A DNA stretch of 64,000 nt from Pseudomonas kielensis (GTDB lineage Bacteria > Pseudomonadota > Gammaproteobacteria > Pseudomonadales > Pseudomonadaceae), in contig NZ_JACMYG010000001.1 of the NCBI RefSeq assembly GCF_014236655.1, forward strand, positions 1-64,000, in the 5' to 3' direction. This document shows, in pieces, positions 48,855-57,652 of the stretch. The stretch's first letter is position 1, and each line of letters starts with the position of its first letter. A model generated the notes under the pieces. It ran no database searches. It saw only the letters and a program-made list of their open reading frames with translations, and was not told the DNA's origin. Position numbers and translations under genes: made by a program.

Positions 48855-49568
48855 TTAAATGGAGCGCTGGTTGACGCGCTTGGACAGCTCTTCAGCTGAC
48901 TCTTTACGCTCGGAGTAGCGATCAACCAAGTAGTCTTGGCGACCCCGCAACAGCAGCGTGAACTTCATCAGCTCTTCCATCACGTCCACCAGTCGGTCGT
49001 AGTACGAGGACGGTTTCATGCGGCCTGCCTCGTCGAACTCGGTGAACGCCTTGGCCACCGAAGATTGATTTGGGATGGTGAACATGCGCATCCACCGCCC
49101 CAATACCCGTAGTTGGTTGACCACGTTGAAAGATTGCGAGCCGCCACAGACCTGCATTACTGCAAGGGTCTTTCCTTGCGTAGGTCGAACAGCACCAATC
49201 GCAAGCGGAACCCAGTCGATCTGGGCCTTGAAAACTGCGCTCATGGAGCCGTGCCGCTCAGGCGAACACCACACCTGTCCTTCAGACCACTGCATGAGTT
49301 CGCGCAATTCTGCGACTTTGGGATGTGTATCCGGAGCATCGTCCGGCAACGGCAAACCCGAGGGATCGAAGATTTTGGTTTCGGCGCCAAACTCCTCCAA
49401 CAAGCGGGCTGCTTCCTGAGTCACCAACCGGCTGAAAGAGCGCTCTCGCGTCGATCCATACAGAAGCAAGATTCGAGGCTTATGGAGTGACGGTGTACGC
49501 GGCTCCAGTTGCTCCAACGACGGAATGTCGATCAGGTCGGCGTGTACGTTCGGCAATGTGTCTTGCAT
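48855..49568 (-). CDS. arsH: ArsH, NADPH-dependent FMN reductase
   Basis: A 237-aa flavodoxin-like protein ([16 protein letters not shown] near residue 33, the FMN phosphate loop, and [20 protein letters not shown]). ArsH oxidises trivalent organoarsenicals to less toxic pentavalent ones. The length is typical. Confidence 0.93.
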   Translation of the reverse strand: MQDTLPNVHADLIDIPSLEQLEPRTPSLHKPRILLLYGSTRERSFSRLVTQEAARLLEEFGAETKIFDPSGLPLPDDAPDTHPKVAELRELMQWSEGQVWCSPERHGSMSAVFKAQIDWVPLAIGAVRPTQGKTLAVMQVCGGSQSFNVVNQLRVLGRWMRMFTIPNQSSVAKAFTEFDEAGRMKPSSYYDRLVDVMEELMKFTLLLRGRQDYLVDRYSERKESAEELSKRVNQRSI

Positions 49569-49615
49569 AAAAACTCCTACGGCGGCGCCAGGTTGGGCAC
49601 CGCCTCGGTTGATCT

Positions 49616-50086
49616 TTAAAGCGAACCGATGCGATTCAGTTCAGCTTTCAACTGTTCAGCGATTATGGTCTTCAGTGGCAGCGCAAGAAATGCGCTCACG
49701 CGCTCGTGAATTTTGGCGAGTGTGGTTTCAAACGCTGCGGTGATCTCGGCTTCCGACCCGCTAGCGTCAGACGGATCGGCCAGACCCCAATGCGCCTTCA
49801 AAGCTGGCCCAAAGAAGATTGGGCATGCCTCACCCGCTGCCCGGTCACAGACAGTGATCACGATGTCTGGAGGCGAGCCTTCAAAAGCATCCGAAGCCTT
49901 GCTGCTCAAGCCCGCCGTGGAGATACCCGCCGCCTCTAGCGTTTGCAATGCCCGTTGATTCACCCGGCCACTGGGAAAGCTTCCTGAGCTGACGGCTTCT
50001 ACACCCTCGGGCGCCAAGTGGTTGAAAAGCGCCTCGGACAGAATGCTGCGGCAGCTGTTGTGGGTGCACATGAACAAGACTTTCAT
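49616..50086 (-). CDS. arsC: Arsenate reductase, low-molecular-weight PTPase type
   Basis: A 156-aa protein with the C-x5-R phosphate loop CTHNSCRS (Cys7, Arg13) and DPSDASG near residue 104, the general-acid loop. It reduces arsenate; [11 protein letters not shown] supplies further Cys residues. It is an intact relative of the frameshifted arsC at 51764-52187. It lies 16 bp after arsB. Confidence 0.9.
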   Translation of the reverse strand: MKVLFMCTHNSCRSILSEALFNHLAPEGVEAVSSGSFPSGRVNQRALQTLEAAGISTAGLSSKASDAFEGSPPDIVITVCDRAAGEACPIFFGPALKAHWGLADPSDASGSEAEITAAFETTLAKIHERVSAFLALPLKTIIAEQLKAELNRIGSL

Positions 50087-50102
50087 CAGACGATTCCTTG
50101 AT

Positions 50103-51386
50103 TCAAAAACTGAGGCGCAGTGCCAGGGCGGACAATGTGGCGACGAGGATGGGCACGGTCAGCACGATCCCGGTCTTGAAGTAGTAACCCCAGCTGATCG
50201 TTATATTTTTCCGGGCGAGCACGTGCAGCCACAACAAAGTTGCCAAGCTCCCAATTGGGGTGATCTTCGGGCCCAGGTCGCAGCCGATGATGTTGGCGTA
50301 AACCATCGCTTGCTGGACTACACCATCGACTTCGGCGGCATGAATGGATAAGGCGCCTACCAGAACGGTGGGCATGTTGTTCATGATCGATGACAGCAAC
50401 GCTGTTAGCAGCCCTGTGCCTAGGGACGCGCCCCAAACGCCATAGCCGGCGAACACGTTCAGGATTTGCGCGATGTGGTCGGTCAGGCCGGCGTTCTTCA
50501 GGCCATAAACAACCAGGTACATACCCAAAGAAAAAATCACCACCTGCCATGGCGCCTCTTTGAGCACCTTGCTTGTGTTGATGGCGTGACCACGAGCCGC
50601 GATGACGTAAAGAATGAATGCACAGATCGCTGCAATGGCGCTGATTGGCACCCCCAATGGCTCAATGACAAAGAAGCCGATCAGTAGTAGTGCCAACACC
50701 CACCAGCCGGCTACAAAAGTGGCCCGGTCGTGGATTGCCTCGTCCGGATTGTCCAGTTGGTTGAGGTCATAGGTCTTTGGTAAATCTTTGCGGAAAAACC
50801 ACAGCAGCATGGCTAACGTCGCCGCCACGCTGACGATGTTTACCGGCACCATGATCGATGCATATTCGTTGAAGCCGATATCGAAGTAGTCGGCAGAAAC
50901 GATGTTGACTAGGTTGGAAACCACCAGCGGTAAGCTCGCCGTATCGGCAATAAAACCGGCGGCCATGACGAATGCCAAAGTAGCCGCAGGAGAAAAACGC
51001 AACGCCAACAACATCGCGATCACAATGGGTGTGAGGATCAATGCTGCTCCGTCATTGGCGAACAGGGCCGACACCGCTGCGCCCAGCAGGACGATAAGTG
51101 CGAACAGCTTGCGGGTGCTCCCGCCTCCCCATCGGGCCACATGCAGCGCAGCCCACTTGAAAAAGCCTGCCTCATCAAGCAGCAGACTAATGATGATGAC
51201 CGCGATGAAAGTCCCAGTGGCATTCCAGACAATGCGCCAAACCTCTGGTATGTCGGCAAGGGTAACGACACCTGCCAGCAACGCCACGATGGCACCGAAC
51301 ATCGCACTCCAGCCAACCCCAAGCCCCTTGGGCTGCCAGATGACAAGGACGATGGTGGCGATAAAGATCAATATGGCAATCAGCAT
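50103..51386 (-). CDS. arsB: Arsenite efflux transporter ArsB
   Basis: A 427-aa membrane protein of about 12 helices ([18 protein letters not shown] at the start; [30 protein letters not shown] and [10 protein letters not shown] are family motifs). It expels arsenite and antimonite, driven by the proton gradient. Follows arsR by 24 bp. Confidence 0.95.
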   Translation of the reverse strand: MLIAILIFIATIVLVIWQPKGLGVGWSAMFGAIVALLAGVVTLADIPEVWRIVWNATGTFIAVIIISLLLDEAGFFKWAALHVARWGGGSTRKLFALIVLLGAAVSALFANDGAALILTPIVIAMLLALRFSPAATLAFVMAAGFIADTASLPLVVSNLVNIVSADYFDIGFNEYASIMVPVNIVSVAATLAMLLWFFRKDLPKTYDLNQLDNPDEAIHDRATFVAGWWVLALLLIGFFVIEPLGVPISAIAAICAFILYVIAARGHAINTSKVLKEAPWQVVIFSLGMYLVVYGLKNAGLTDHIAQILNVFAGYGVWGASLGTGLLTALLSSIMNNMPTVLVGALSIHAAEVDGVVQQAMVYANIIGCDLGPKITPIGSLATLLWLHVLARKNITISWGYYFKTGIVLTVPILVATLSALALRLSF

Positions 51387-51410
51387 TTCATTAATCCGGT
51401 TGGGCGTGAA

Positions 51411-51767
51411 TCAGCTACACACGGCTTGGTTGATCGGACGGTCGTTCATGCCGCAGAGGCGCTTAGCCTCGATTTCCAGCCATTGCTGATTGGCGTCTAC
51501 CACTTCCTTCAAAACTGCAGTCACCCACGCGGGCAAATCAGGATTCAGTCGGTAGTACACCCATTGGCCTTGGCGACGATCCAACAACAAACCGGCAGAA
51601 CGCAGCAGCGCCAAATGACGAGAAATCTTCGGCTGACTCAGGTCGAGTGCTGCAGTTAGCTCGCATACACACAGCTCACCTTCACTCACGACAAGCAGCG
51701 AAATTTTTGCTCGGGTGTCATCCGCCAGGCACTTGAATAAGGTGGTGGGGTTCATGGGTTCTGTCAT
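51411..51767 (-). CDS. arsR: ArsR arsenite-responsive repressor
   Basis: A 118-aa ArsR/SmtB repressor. Winged HTH with metalloid site ELCVCEL (Cys pair near 31-33) and LSQPKISRHLALLRSAGLLL. A normal ArsR binding mode is expected, with release of DNA upon arsenite. ATG 51767 overlaps the stop of the restored frame of the upstream arsC (ATGA), with GGAGG upstream. Confidence 0.93.
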   Translation of the reverse strand: MTEPMNPTTLFKCLADDTRAKISLLVVSEGELCVCELTAALDLSQPKISRHLALLRSAGLLLDRRQGQWVYYRLNPDLPAWVTAVLKEVVDANQQWLEIEAKRLCGMNDRPINQAVCS

Positions 51768-52187
51768 AGATCCTCCAGGTGTTTGGTCTTGACCAAAACG
51801 AAGAGCTTGATGCGCTCGTGGATGTCGTGGAGCGTATGGCGAAATGCGCCAGGATCATCGCTAGTTACTGGGTCAGGAAAATCCCAGGCAATGACTTCAC
51901 CTGCATTGGGCATTGGTAAGGCACTCGCTTGCGGATTTATCACAAAGAGTGATTACGTAATCGAATCGATCAGCTTGAAACTCGTTGATGGACTTGCTGC
52001 GCAGGCCCGTTGCATCGACTCCAACCGCCTCCAATGCTTGAATCGTGCGCAGATCAACCTCAGACGGTTCAGATCCTGCGCTGAAGGCCTCTAAGCGCGA
52101 GTCGGTGTGCCGCAGCAAAGCCTCTGCAAGCAGGGAGCGGGCCGAGTTGGCAACGCACACGAAAAGCACTTTGATAGCAGGGCTCAT
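51764..52187 (-). pseudogene. arsC: Frameshifted arsC (LMW-PTPase type) heading the ars operon
   Basis: From 52187 the frame encodes VLFVCVANSARSLLAEALL (C-x5-R loop, Ser in place of the second Cys), AFSAGSEPSEVD and VITLCDKSASECL, then ends in NAQCR. Skipping one base near 51917 restores LPMPNAGEVIAWDFPDPVT and a normal ending whose TGA overlaps arsR. One extra base therefore splits the gene. Either it is a true pseudogene, covered by the intact copy, or a sequencing error. Confidence 0.85.
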
Positions 52188-52328
52188 GGTGGAGCTCGAT
52201 ACATATGAAAAATCGAATATACGCTTTGGCGAATATTCGGTAAAGCGAATATGATGTCTGCTGTTTCGGCATGTGCCCTAACGTTCCATGCGTGTCGGCA
52301 TAGCGGAGATGAGAGGATGGAGGGGGAT
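52188..52328. promoter_or_regulatory. Divergent ars promoter with three CGAATAT boxes
   Basis: CGAATAT occurs at 52214-52220, 52230-52236 and 52246-52252, each start 16 bp apart. The middle one is part of the palindrome CGAATATTCG (52230-52239). AT-rich palindromes are common ArsR operators. The region serves the minus-strand ars operon and the plus-strand acetyltransferase gene. Confidence 0.65.
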
Positions 52329-52781
52329 ATGATGATCCAGGCAACGGAAATAGCCGGAGGGCAGTCGCAGCGATTTCGCGATGCGCTGAAATTTGCTGAC
52401 CTTCCAGCAGACGATATTGATCTTCCAGGCCGAACCTTTTTTGAGTTCACACTGGATAGCGAGACGGTCGCATGGGGAGGATTCGAAACGCATGGTACGG
52501 ACGGGTTGTTGCGTTCTCTGGTCGTAGTGTCGACATTCAGATCGAAGGGGGTCGGTGTCGCGGTGCTTCGGGTCATTGAAGCGAAAGCCGCCGAGCAGGG
52601 AATCGCTCGATTTCATTTGCTGACAACAACTGCTTCAGGCTTTTTTAAGCAGCAGGGCTATGCAGTAAATCAACGAGGCTCTGCGCCACCTCTTATTTCT
52701 CAGACGGAGCAGTTCAGGGGGCTTTGCCCTAGCTCGGCTTGCTACATGTGCAAAGCATTATCTGCGAATGCACGAAAGTAG
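52329..52781 (+). CDS. arsN2: GNAT acetyltransferase, ArsN2-like
   Basis: A protein of about 150 aa. It shows GTDGLLRSLVVVSTFRSKGVGVAV, with the acetyl-CoA loop, then HLLTTTASGFFKQQGYAVNQRG and LCPSSACYMCK, the pattern of the ArsN2 family of arsenic loci. Function is inferred from the family and the shared divergent promoter; the substrate is unknown. GGAG lies 6 nt before ATG 52329; upstream in-frame codons overlap the operator boxes. Confidence 0.75.
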   Translation: MMIQATEIAGGQSQRFRDALKFADLPADDIDLPGRTFFEFTLDSETVAWGGFETHGTDGLLRSLVVVSTFRSKGVGVAVLRVIEAKAAEQGIARFHLLTTTASGFFKQQGYAVNQRGSAPPLISQTEQFRGLCPSSACYMCKALSANARK

Positions 52782-52853
52782 CTGATCACCTTGGTGATGG
52801 CTTTTAGCCTCGACGCCAGCTAGATTTGGAGCTTTCTACGATCAAGGATGGAT

Positions 52854-53222
52854 ATGAAAAAGCTCATCGCAGTAATGGGGATCTGTGTCGCACTTGGCGG
52901 TTGCGCTACGTCCCACTACACCGCAGGGCGAGACTTTCCGTCGGCCAGTGTAGCGAGCATCACCAAAGGCAAAACGACGACTATTGAGTTGAAGTCCCTG
53001 TTTGGTGAGCCCTACGCCAAGAGTGCTGTCAGCGAGACTGACGAAAAGTGGATCTACACCTACACCACTGGCTCAGCCCATGCCCAAAGCTACGTGGTCA
53101 CCATGAAGGTGACGACTACGGGCACTCAGAAAACTCTCGACGTCTTGATCCGAAATGACGTGGTCATCAACTACACATTCAGCGAAGGCCCCGCTCCAGG
53201 CAGTACCACTGCGACGAACTAA
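52854..53222 (+). CDS. Lipoprotein with SmpA/OmlA-like fold
   Basis: A 122-aa secreted lipoprotein. Signal peptide MKKLIAVMGICVALGGC, with lipobox LGGC and lipidated Cys17. The rest (ITKGKTTTIELKSLFGEPY, WIYTYTTG) resembles small BamE/OmlA-like outer-membrane proteins. AAGGA precedes ATG 52854. Residue 18 is Ala, so outer-membrane sorting is expected. Confidence 0.78.
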   Translation: MKKLIAVMGICVALGGCATSHYTAGRDFPSASVASITKGKTTTIELKSLFGEPYAKSAVSETDEKWIYTYTTGSAHAQSYVVTMKVTTTGTQKTLDVLIRNDVVINYTFSEGPAPGSTTATN

Positions 53223-53283
53223 GTTCGCCACCTTGCCATTGGGCGACCCACCGCGCTCAGTACGTTGTTGATGGAGCAAGCTC

Positions 53284-54453
53284 ATGGACAGAACATATGC
53301 TTTCGTGGATGAGTCCGGGAATTCCGACCTTGATACGTCAAAGGGAGGAAGCTCGGGATTCTTCATCGTGTGCTCCATTCTGGTGGCAGAGAAAGATCTG
53401 GAAGCTGCTTATGCCCAAGCTGAAGCACTCCGCACGCGTCATTTTCAAACAGGCGAGATCAAATCTAGCAATCTTAAGCCCAAAGATTCAGATCGCCGTG
53501 CCCGAATCCTCAACGAGCTAGCTGAGCTGCCATTCAAGCTCTATTTCACCGTCGTTGATAAGTCCCGAATTCACAAAGACGGCGGCCTCCGTATCAAGAC
53601 CTCGTTCATAAAATACGTGAACGGGTTGCTCTATGAACGTTTGTTTCGCGCATACCCTGACCTCCAGATGATAGTAGACGAGCATGGTGGCCAGGAATTT
53701 CAGGAGAGCCTCAAAAGCTACGTTGCAGAACGATTCGTGGACGACCTATTTGGCGATAAGGATGCCTTCCAGACGATGGCCAGTAAGGACAACGTTTTGG
53801 TTCAGGTTGCAGATTTCTTCGCTGGCTCAGTCGCTCAGATCTACGAAGAGAAAGCTTCGGAAGAAGCAGTTCTTGCCTACAAGAAAATCCTCCGCAGCCT
53901 GACTCTTGGAATGCTTGAGTGGCCATCCAAGTACCAGTCCCTTCTGCCACCGCCTACGAATGAGTCTGGATATGCTGACTACCAGGTACACCAGGAGGCT
54001 CTCCGCCAAGCCGACCGTTTTAGCGAGCGGGTAGGTGACCACCCCGATGAAGATGAGCGACTGCAGCTAAGCATTTTGCGGTTTTTGAGATTCCAGAGCG
54101 AATTCGTCACCAAGGATTACGTGCTGACTACGGAGATCATGGCCCATCTAAAAGATAGCGGACTGGGAGAGGTCAACGGCCAGAGAATCCGCTCCAGTGG
54201 CATTGCCAAACTCCGCGATGCAGACGTCATCATCACAAGTGCGGCGAAGGGTTACAAAATCCCCCAGACACGTGCGGACATCAATGACTTCCTAGAGCGG
54301 GCATCCGGAATCGTCGTCCCTCTTCTCGAACGCGTTAAAAAAGCGCGCGATGTGTATCGGCTGAGTAGTCGAGGAGAATATGACATCGTCACTTCCGACC
54401 TTGCTGAGCTAGCCAAACTGCTCGCTGCGCTCGATGCATTTGCCGATGATTGA
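53284..54453 (+). CDS. DUF3800 protein (RNase H-like fold)
   Basis: A 389-aa protein. Residues about 1-200 are DUF3800: AFVDESGNSD (Asp9, Glu10), GEIKSSNL, LQMIVDEHGG and LVQVADFFAGSVAQ. These acidic residues form an RNase H-like site. The C-terminal part looks like a winged-helix region (LTTEIMAHLKDSGL, RIRSSGIAKLRDADVI). DUF3800 proteins are frequent on mobile elements and may act on nucleic acids; no activity is proven. Confidence 0.8.
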   Translation: MDRTYAFVDESGNSDLDTSKGGSSGFFIVCSILVAEKDLEAAYAQAEALRTRHFQTGEIKSSNLKPKDSDRRARILNELAELPFKLYFTVVDKSRIHKDGGLRIKTSFIKYVNGLLYERLFRAYPDLQMIVDEHGGQEFQESLKSYVAERFVDDLFGDKDAFQTMASKDNVLVQVADFFAGSVAQIYEEKASEEAVLAYKKILRSLTLGMLEWPSKYQSLLPPPTNESGYADYQVHQEALRQADRFSERVGDHPDEDERLQLSILRFLRFQSEFVTKDYVLTTEIMAHLKDSGLGEVNGQRIRSSGIAKLRDADVIITSAAKGYKIPQTRADINDFLERASGIVVPLLERVKKARDVYRLSSRGEYDIVTSDLAELAKLLAALDAFADD

Positions 54454-54543
54454 GACATGCCACCCACTCAAGTAACAATTGAGCAGCAAATGAACGCAAA
54501 ATCACCATTAATGTAAAGAGCCTATCTTCAAGGACTTCTGCGT

Positions 54544-55413
54544 ATGACCAAGCATTACGTCAAGACACAGCCGCTAACCGATTCACAGATTAATATCCTT
54601 ACTCAAGGTGCTTCTACTTCCTATTACGGTGAAGAACTCCAGTACATGGTAAAAGCCGGATTGATGGAGATAACACTGTATGGCCAGGCAAAATTTGAAG
54701 AGGCCTTCAAAGGCCCGGGCATCAGTAGGCGGTTTCGCCCCAGTGCACGCGGTCTCGCTAGCCTTTCACTGGTGGCACCCGAGCGATTTCCTGATGCTGG
54801 TTTTCCAGCTCGAGTACAAACGCCGCCTCCGAAGCAGGAGATTTCCTGCTTGGCCCTTGGGTTATTGCTGTACAGCCTAGAATCGGACTGCATGCGCTTT
54901 TCCATGACCAGTGCATGCCCAGATGGCATGTATTCTGCGAAGCATGACCTCATTCGGATGGGTTACCTCCATGACCCCATCTCTAACGACCTTTCCTATG
55001 GATCTGACGTAGTTAAGTACACGCCAGAGGGCGCCGCAGTGATTACCGGTATTTTGGAGGCTGCGTCTCGCAATTACGGGGCCGATCTGGCCGAGACACG
55101 TGAAACGCTTTCGGTGCTCTTCCTTGCAACTGGCGGCTATCACCCAGACCCAGATGCCACCTTTGATACCACACGCGAGCAATGGGCAATCCTGGAAAAG
55201 TACAATTTTGCCTCCGTTTCCCGCTCAGACTCAGGGCATGACCAGAGCCTAAAAGTTCATGCTCCTTTTGTGATCACTTGGTTTGAGGGCATCAGCAAAC
55301 CGTACCCCTACTCGACCTTGGGACAATTTAATCTGAAGATCACAGAGGTTCAAAAAATCTATCCAGAAGTGGTTGCCCAGTTCACAGCTAATCAGGCCTT
55401 GGGCGAACTTTGA
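54544..55413 (+). CDS. Hypothetical protein (289 aa)
   Basis: Starts MTKHYVKTQPLTDSQINILT, with AAGGA upstream, 90 bp after the DUF3800 gene. It has two similar-looking helical segments (GLMEITLYGQAKFEEAF, VKYTPEGAAVITGILEAA). No family is recognised. Confidence 0.6.
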   Translation: MTKHYVKTQPLTDSQINILTQGASTSYYGEELQYMVKAGLMEITLYGQAKFEEAFKGPGISRRFRPSARGLASLSLVAPERFPDAGFPARVQTPPPKQEISCLALGLLLYSLESDCMRFSMTSACPDGMYSAKHDLIRMGYLHDPISNDLSYGSDVVKYTPEGAAVITGILEAASRNYGADLAETRETLSVLFLATGGYHPDPDATFDTTREQWAILEKYNFASVSRSDSGHDQSLKVHAPFVITWFEGISKPYPYSTLGQFNLKITEVQKIYPEVVAQFTANQALGEL

Positions 55414-55530
55414 GCACTAGATGACGGCCACTATGGTCGACTTCTGCCTGCGCTGACCAAACTCAATCAGTCGAAAGTAGCCATTGTAGGCACGCAGTGG
55501 CTCCTCCCAAGTAGTAGCATAAGCATCGAG

Positions 55531-55645
55531 CGCAAGCGGAGCGCGCTGGCCCTCTGGGCCCAAGACTTGAGGATGTAAGCCCGCAGGGCCGAAACCTGGC
55601 GCAGCCAGGGTTTGGTTCACGTCAGCCGTGCCCATAGGGCCAAGC
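55531..55645 (+). repeat. Dispersed structured repeat, copy D
   Basis: Shows GCAAGCGGAGCGCGC, GAGGATGTAAGCCCGCAGGG, CCTGGC..GCCAGG hairpin, TTTGGTTCACGTCAGCC and a final GCCC/GGGC hairpin. The best conserved copy with B. It lies between two convergent genes. Confidence 0.75.
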
Positions 55646-55675
55646 CCAAGCAAAAACGATGTGGATCGCCGGCGA

Positions 55676-56440
55676 CTACGAATCAGGATGGTTGCCGAAC
55701 GCCTCACGAAGAAGGCTCTGCATCATCACAGAGGCGGGGCCTTCGAGAAAGTGCTCTTGGCTGCTGACATCGAAGCGCACAGGATTGATGTGTGCGACAG
55801 TCGCCCCCTGTCCCAAAGCGCGTAACGGAAGCTCTGCTGCCGGATAGACAACCCCGGACGTTCCAATCGACAGGAACACATCGCACTCCTGCGCAACTGC
55901 GAGCCCTGCGCCCCATGCATCCTCTGGCAGCATCTCACCAAACCAAACGACGCCAGGTCGAACATACCCATCACACGCACTGCATCGCGGCGGCTCAATC
56001 CGACTTCCATCTTCAGGCTGGGCTTCAGACGTAAGAGGCAAGGTATGCGCCAGGCCACAATCGATGCACCGAGGCGAATGCAAGCTGCCGTGCAGATGAA
56101 TCACATCCTGGCTACCAGCGCGCTCATGGAGGTCATCAACGTTCTGGGTCACCACGGTCAGTTTGGGCACATGCATAGCTAGTTCGGCGATAGCGAGATG
56201 AGCACCGTTTGGCTGCGCCTGCAGAACTTTATGCCGGCGCCATTCGTACCATCCCCAACACAGTGATGGATCAGCTCGGAATGCTTCGCTGGTGGCGAGC
56301 TGCGCTGGATCGAAGCGCTCCCATAGTCCCGTCAATTCGTCTCTGAAAGTCGGGATGCCACTCTCAGCTGATGCACCAGCGCCTGTGAAGACAACAACGT
56401 GCTGAGCTTTCCTCAATTGCAGAGCTGGCGTACTGGTCAT
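55676..56440 (-). CDS. cobB: Sirtuin NAD-dependent protein deacylase (CobB/Sirt5 type)
   Basis: A 254-aa Sir2 enzyme. FTGAGASAESGIPTFR binds NAD, TQNVDDLHERAG and HLHGSL carry the catalytic His, and CIDC with CSAC bind zinc. YEWRR supplies the Tyr/Arg pair that favours succinyl or malonyl lysine. ATG 56440 has AAGGA 8 nt upstream. As a stand-alone sirtuin it is a housekeeping-type enzyme, though on an island it might be defence-linked. Confidence 0.9.
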   Translation of the reverse strand: MTSTPALQLRKAQHVVVFTGAGASAESGIPTFRDELTGLWERFDPAQLATSEAFRADPSLCWGWYEWRRHKVLQAQPNGAHLAIAELAMHVPKLTVVTQNVDDLHERAGSQDVIHLHGSLHSPRCIDCGLAHTLPLTSEAQPEDGSRIEPPRCSACDGYVRPGVVWFGEMLPEDAWGAGLAVAQECDVFLSIGTSGVVYPAAELPLRALGQGATVAHINPVRFDVSSQEHFLEGPASVMMQSLLREAFGNHPDS

Positions 56441-56524
56441 AATGAGCATTCCTTGGAGCCGGACTTAAGTTGATCTTTGCTAACACAAGCTTCGATCTGC
56501 AGCATTGTCCGGATGAGATACGAG

Positions 56525-57346
56525 CTAACGAGGTTTCCGAGCTTCCCACATCTGCTGGAATGCATCGCTAGTTACCCGGATGCCTACCAGAGTGACAGCC
56601 CCATCAATGATGCCAGCATCCCGAGACCACTTAGACAGCAGTCTAGCGAGCTCAAATAAAGACATAGGGTGCTCTGGGCGTCGAGCAGAAGGGAAAAGCC
56701 AGTCACCTTCTGAGAGTTTTTCGGCATTTAGATACCGAGCGACTGACCCGTGAGTTGTTGCGGGCAGACCTACATAGCTGAAGTTTCTGCCAGCACTGCG
56801 CCAGGTTTTGTAAACCCGGTAAGCGCCGCCTCCGTTGTGACAAATCGAGCTTAGATACTCTATTGGGCGCACGCCCGCCCGCATGCATGAAAACAGCGCC
56901 TGGTCTCGCAAGCTTACGGAGGCGTTGATAGCACGCTCCAACGCCTGCAAATCCTCGCTCGTTGGAACGCCTCTAGTTGGCAGTGGCAGGCGGCCCCTGC
57001 GGTTCCGTTTGAACGCCATCAGATAGGAGAAAGCAGACGAGCCCACAAAATGTCTGAGTTGTTGTTCGTCGGTGGTCACCTCACTTGCCTCAAGCGCAGC
57101 TTGAATACTTGAGAGGATCGCGAGTTTTGCAGTATCTGGCGTAGCCATCAGCGACTCGGGCGAGCCGGACTTCGCACACTGTTCGAGATCGTGATAGTCC
57201 TGATAACCCAAGCCCCTAGCCAGAAGGCTTTGAGCGAACGCGAGTTGTACTCTCGATGGGCCGTGCAACAAATTGCGTAGCTGTTTGGCTAAGCTTTTGA
57301 AGCCTCGGTTGCTGATTAGATCGTCAGGATAAACAGGAATGCGCAT
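56525..57346 (-). CDS. Degenerate integrase-like protein with glyoxalase-related N-terminus
   Basis: A 273-aa protein. Residues about 10-55 match a glyoxalase-related region (SLAKQLRNLLHG, LLARGLGYQDYHDLEQ). The second half looks like a tyrosine recombinase: AGVRPIEYLS (Arg I), LPATTHGSVARYL, DWLFPSARRPEHPMSLFELA and LVGIRVTSDAF (Arg II, His missing). The protein stops before any LGHS or Tyr nucleophile. It is probably a remnant or a DNA-binding derivative. Confidence 0.65.
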   Translation of the reverse strand: MRIPVYPDDLISNRGFKSLAKQLRNLLHGPSRVQLAFAQSLLARGLGYQDYHDLEQCAKSGSPESLMATPDTAKLAILSSIQAALEASEVTTDEQQLRHFVGSSAFSYLMAFKRNRRGRLPLPTRGVPTSEDLQALERAINASVSLRDQALFSCMRAGVRPIEYLSSICHNGGGAYRVYKTWRSAGRNFSYVGLPATTHGSVARYLNAEKLSEGDWLFPSARRPEHPMSLFELARLLSKWSRDAGIIDGAVTLVGIRVTSDAFQQMWEARKPR

Positions 57347-57652
57347 GCGAATCTCCGAGCAGCCAGGGTGTCGGCTGCCCGCTGACTATCGTCGAAATGC
57401 GTGCGATAAAGAGGTGTCGCAACCTGTGGCACTTGAGCCTTCACGAGCCGACCGTTTGATCCAGGGAGATCAGAGGCGTAGAAATTAGCATGGCAATCTG
57501 CGGAGCGTCTACGATGGTTCCGAAAGATTGGGCTGCCTCATCGATTCAGGGCACTGCGTGACCACCGTTTCGGGGGCATATTGGCAGCTGATTTTTTCAA
57601 CGGGATTTGGGCTCGGTATCAGATATTGAGCAAGTGAAAATTGAGGAAAGGC
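57347..57652. other. 306-bp gap before the Mrr-like gene
   Basis: Divergent promoter region; no gene, hairpin or repeat recognised. Confidence 0.4.

Noticed and set aside
55676..56440. Sirtuin as a Thoeris/DSR-type NADase defence effector
   Set aside because: It has the full deacylase zinc site and Tyr/Arg acyl-binding pair and is not fused to a sensor or effector domain, so a CobB-type deacylase is the simpler call.
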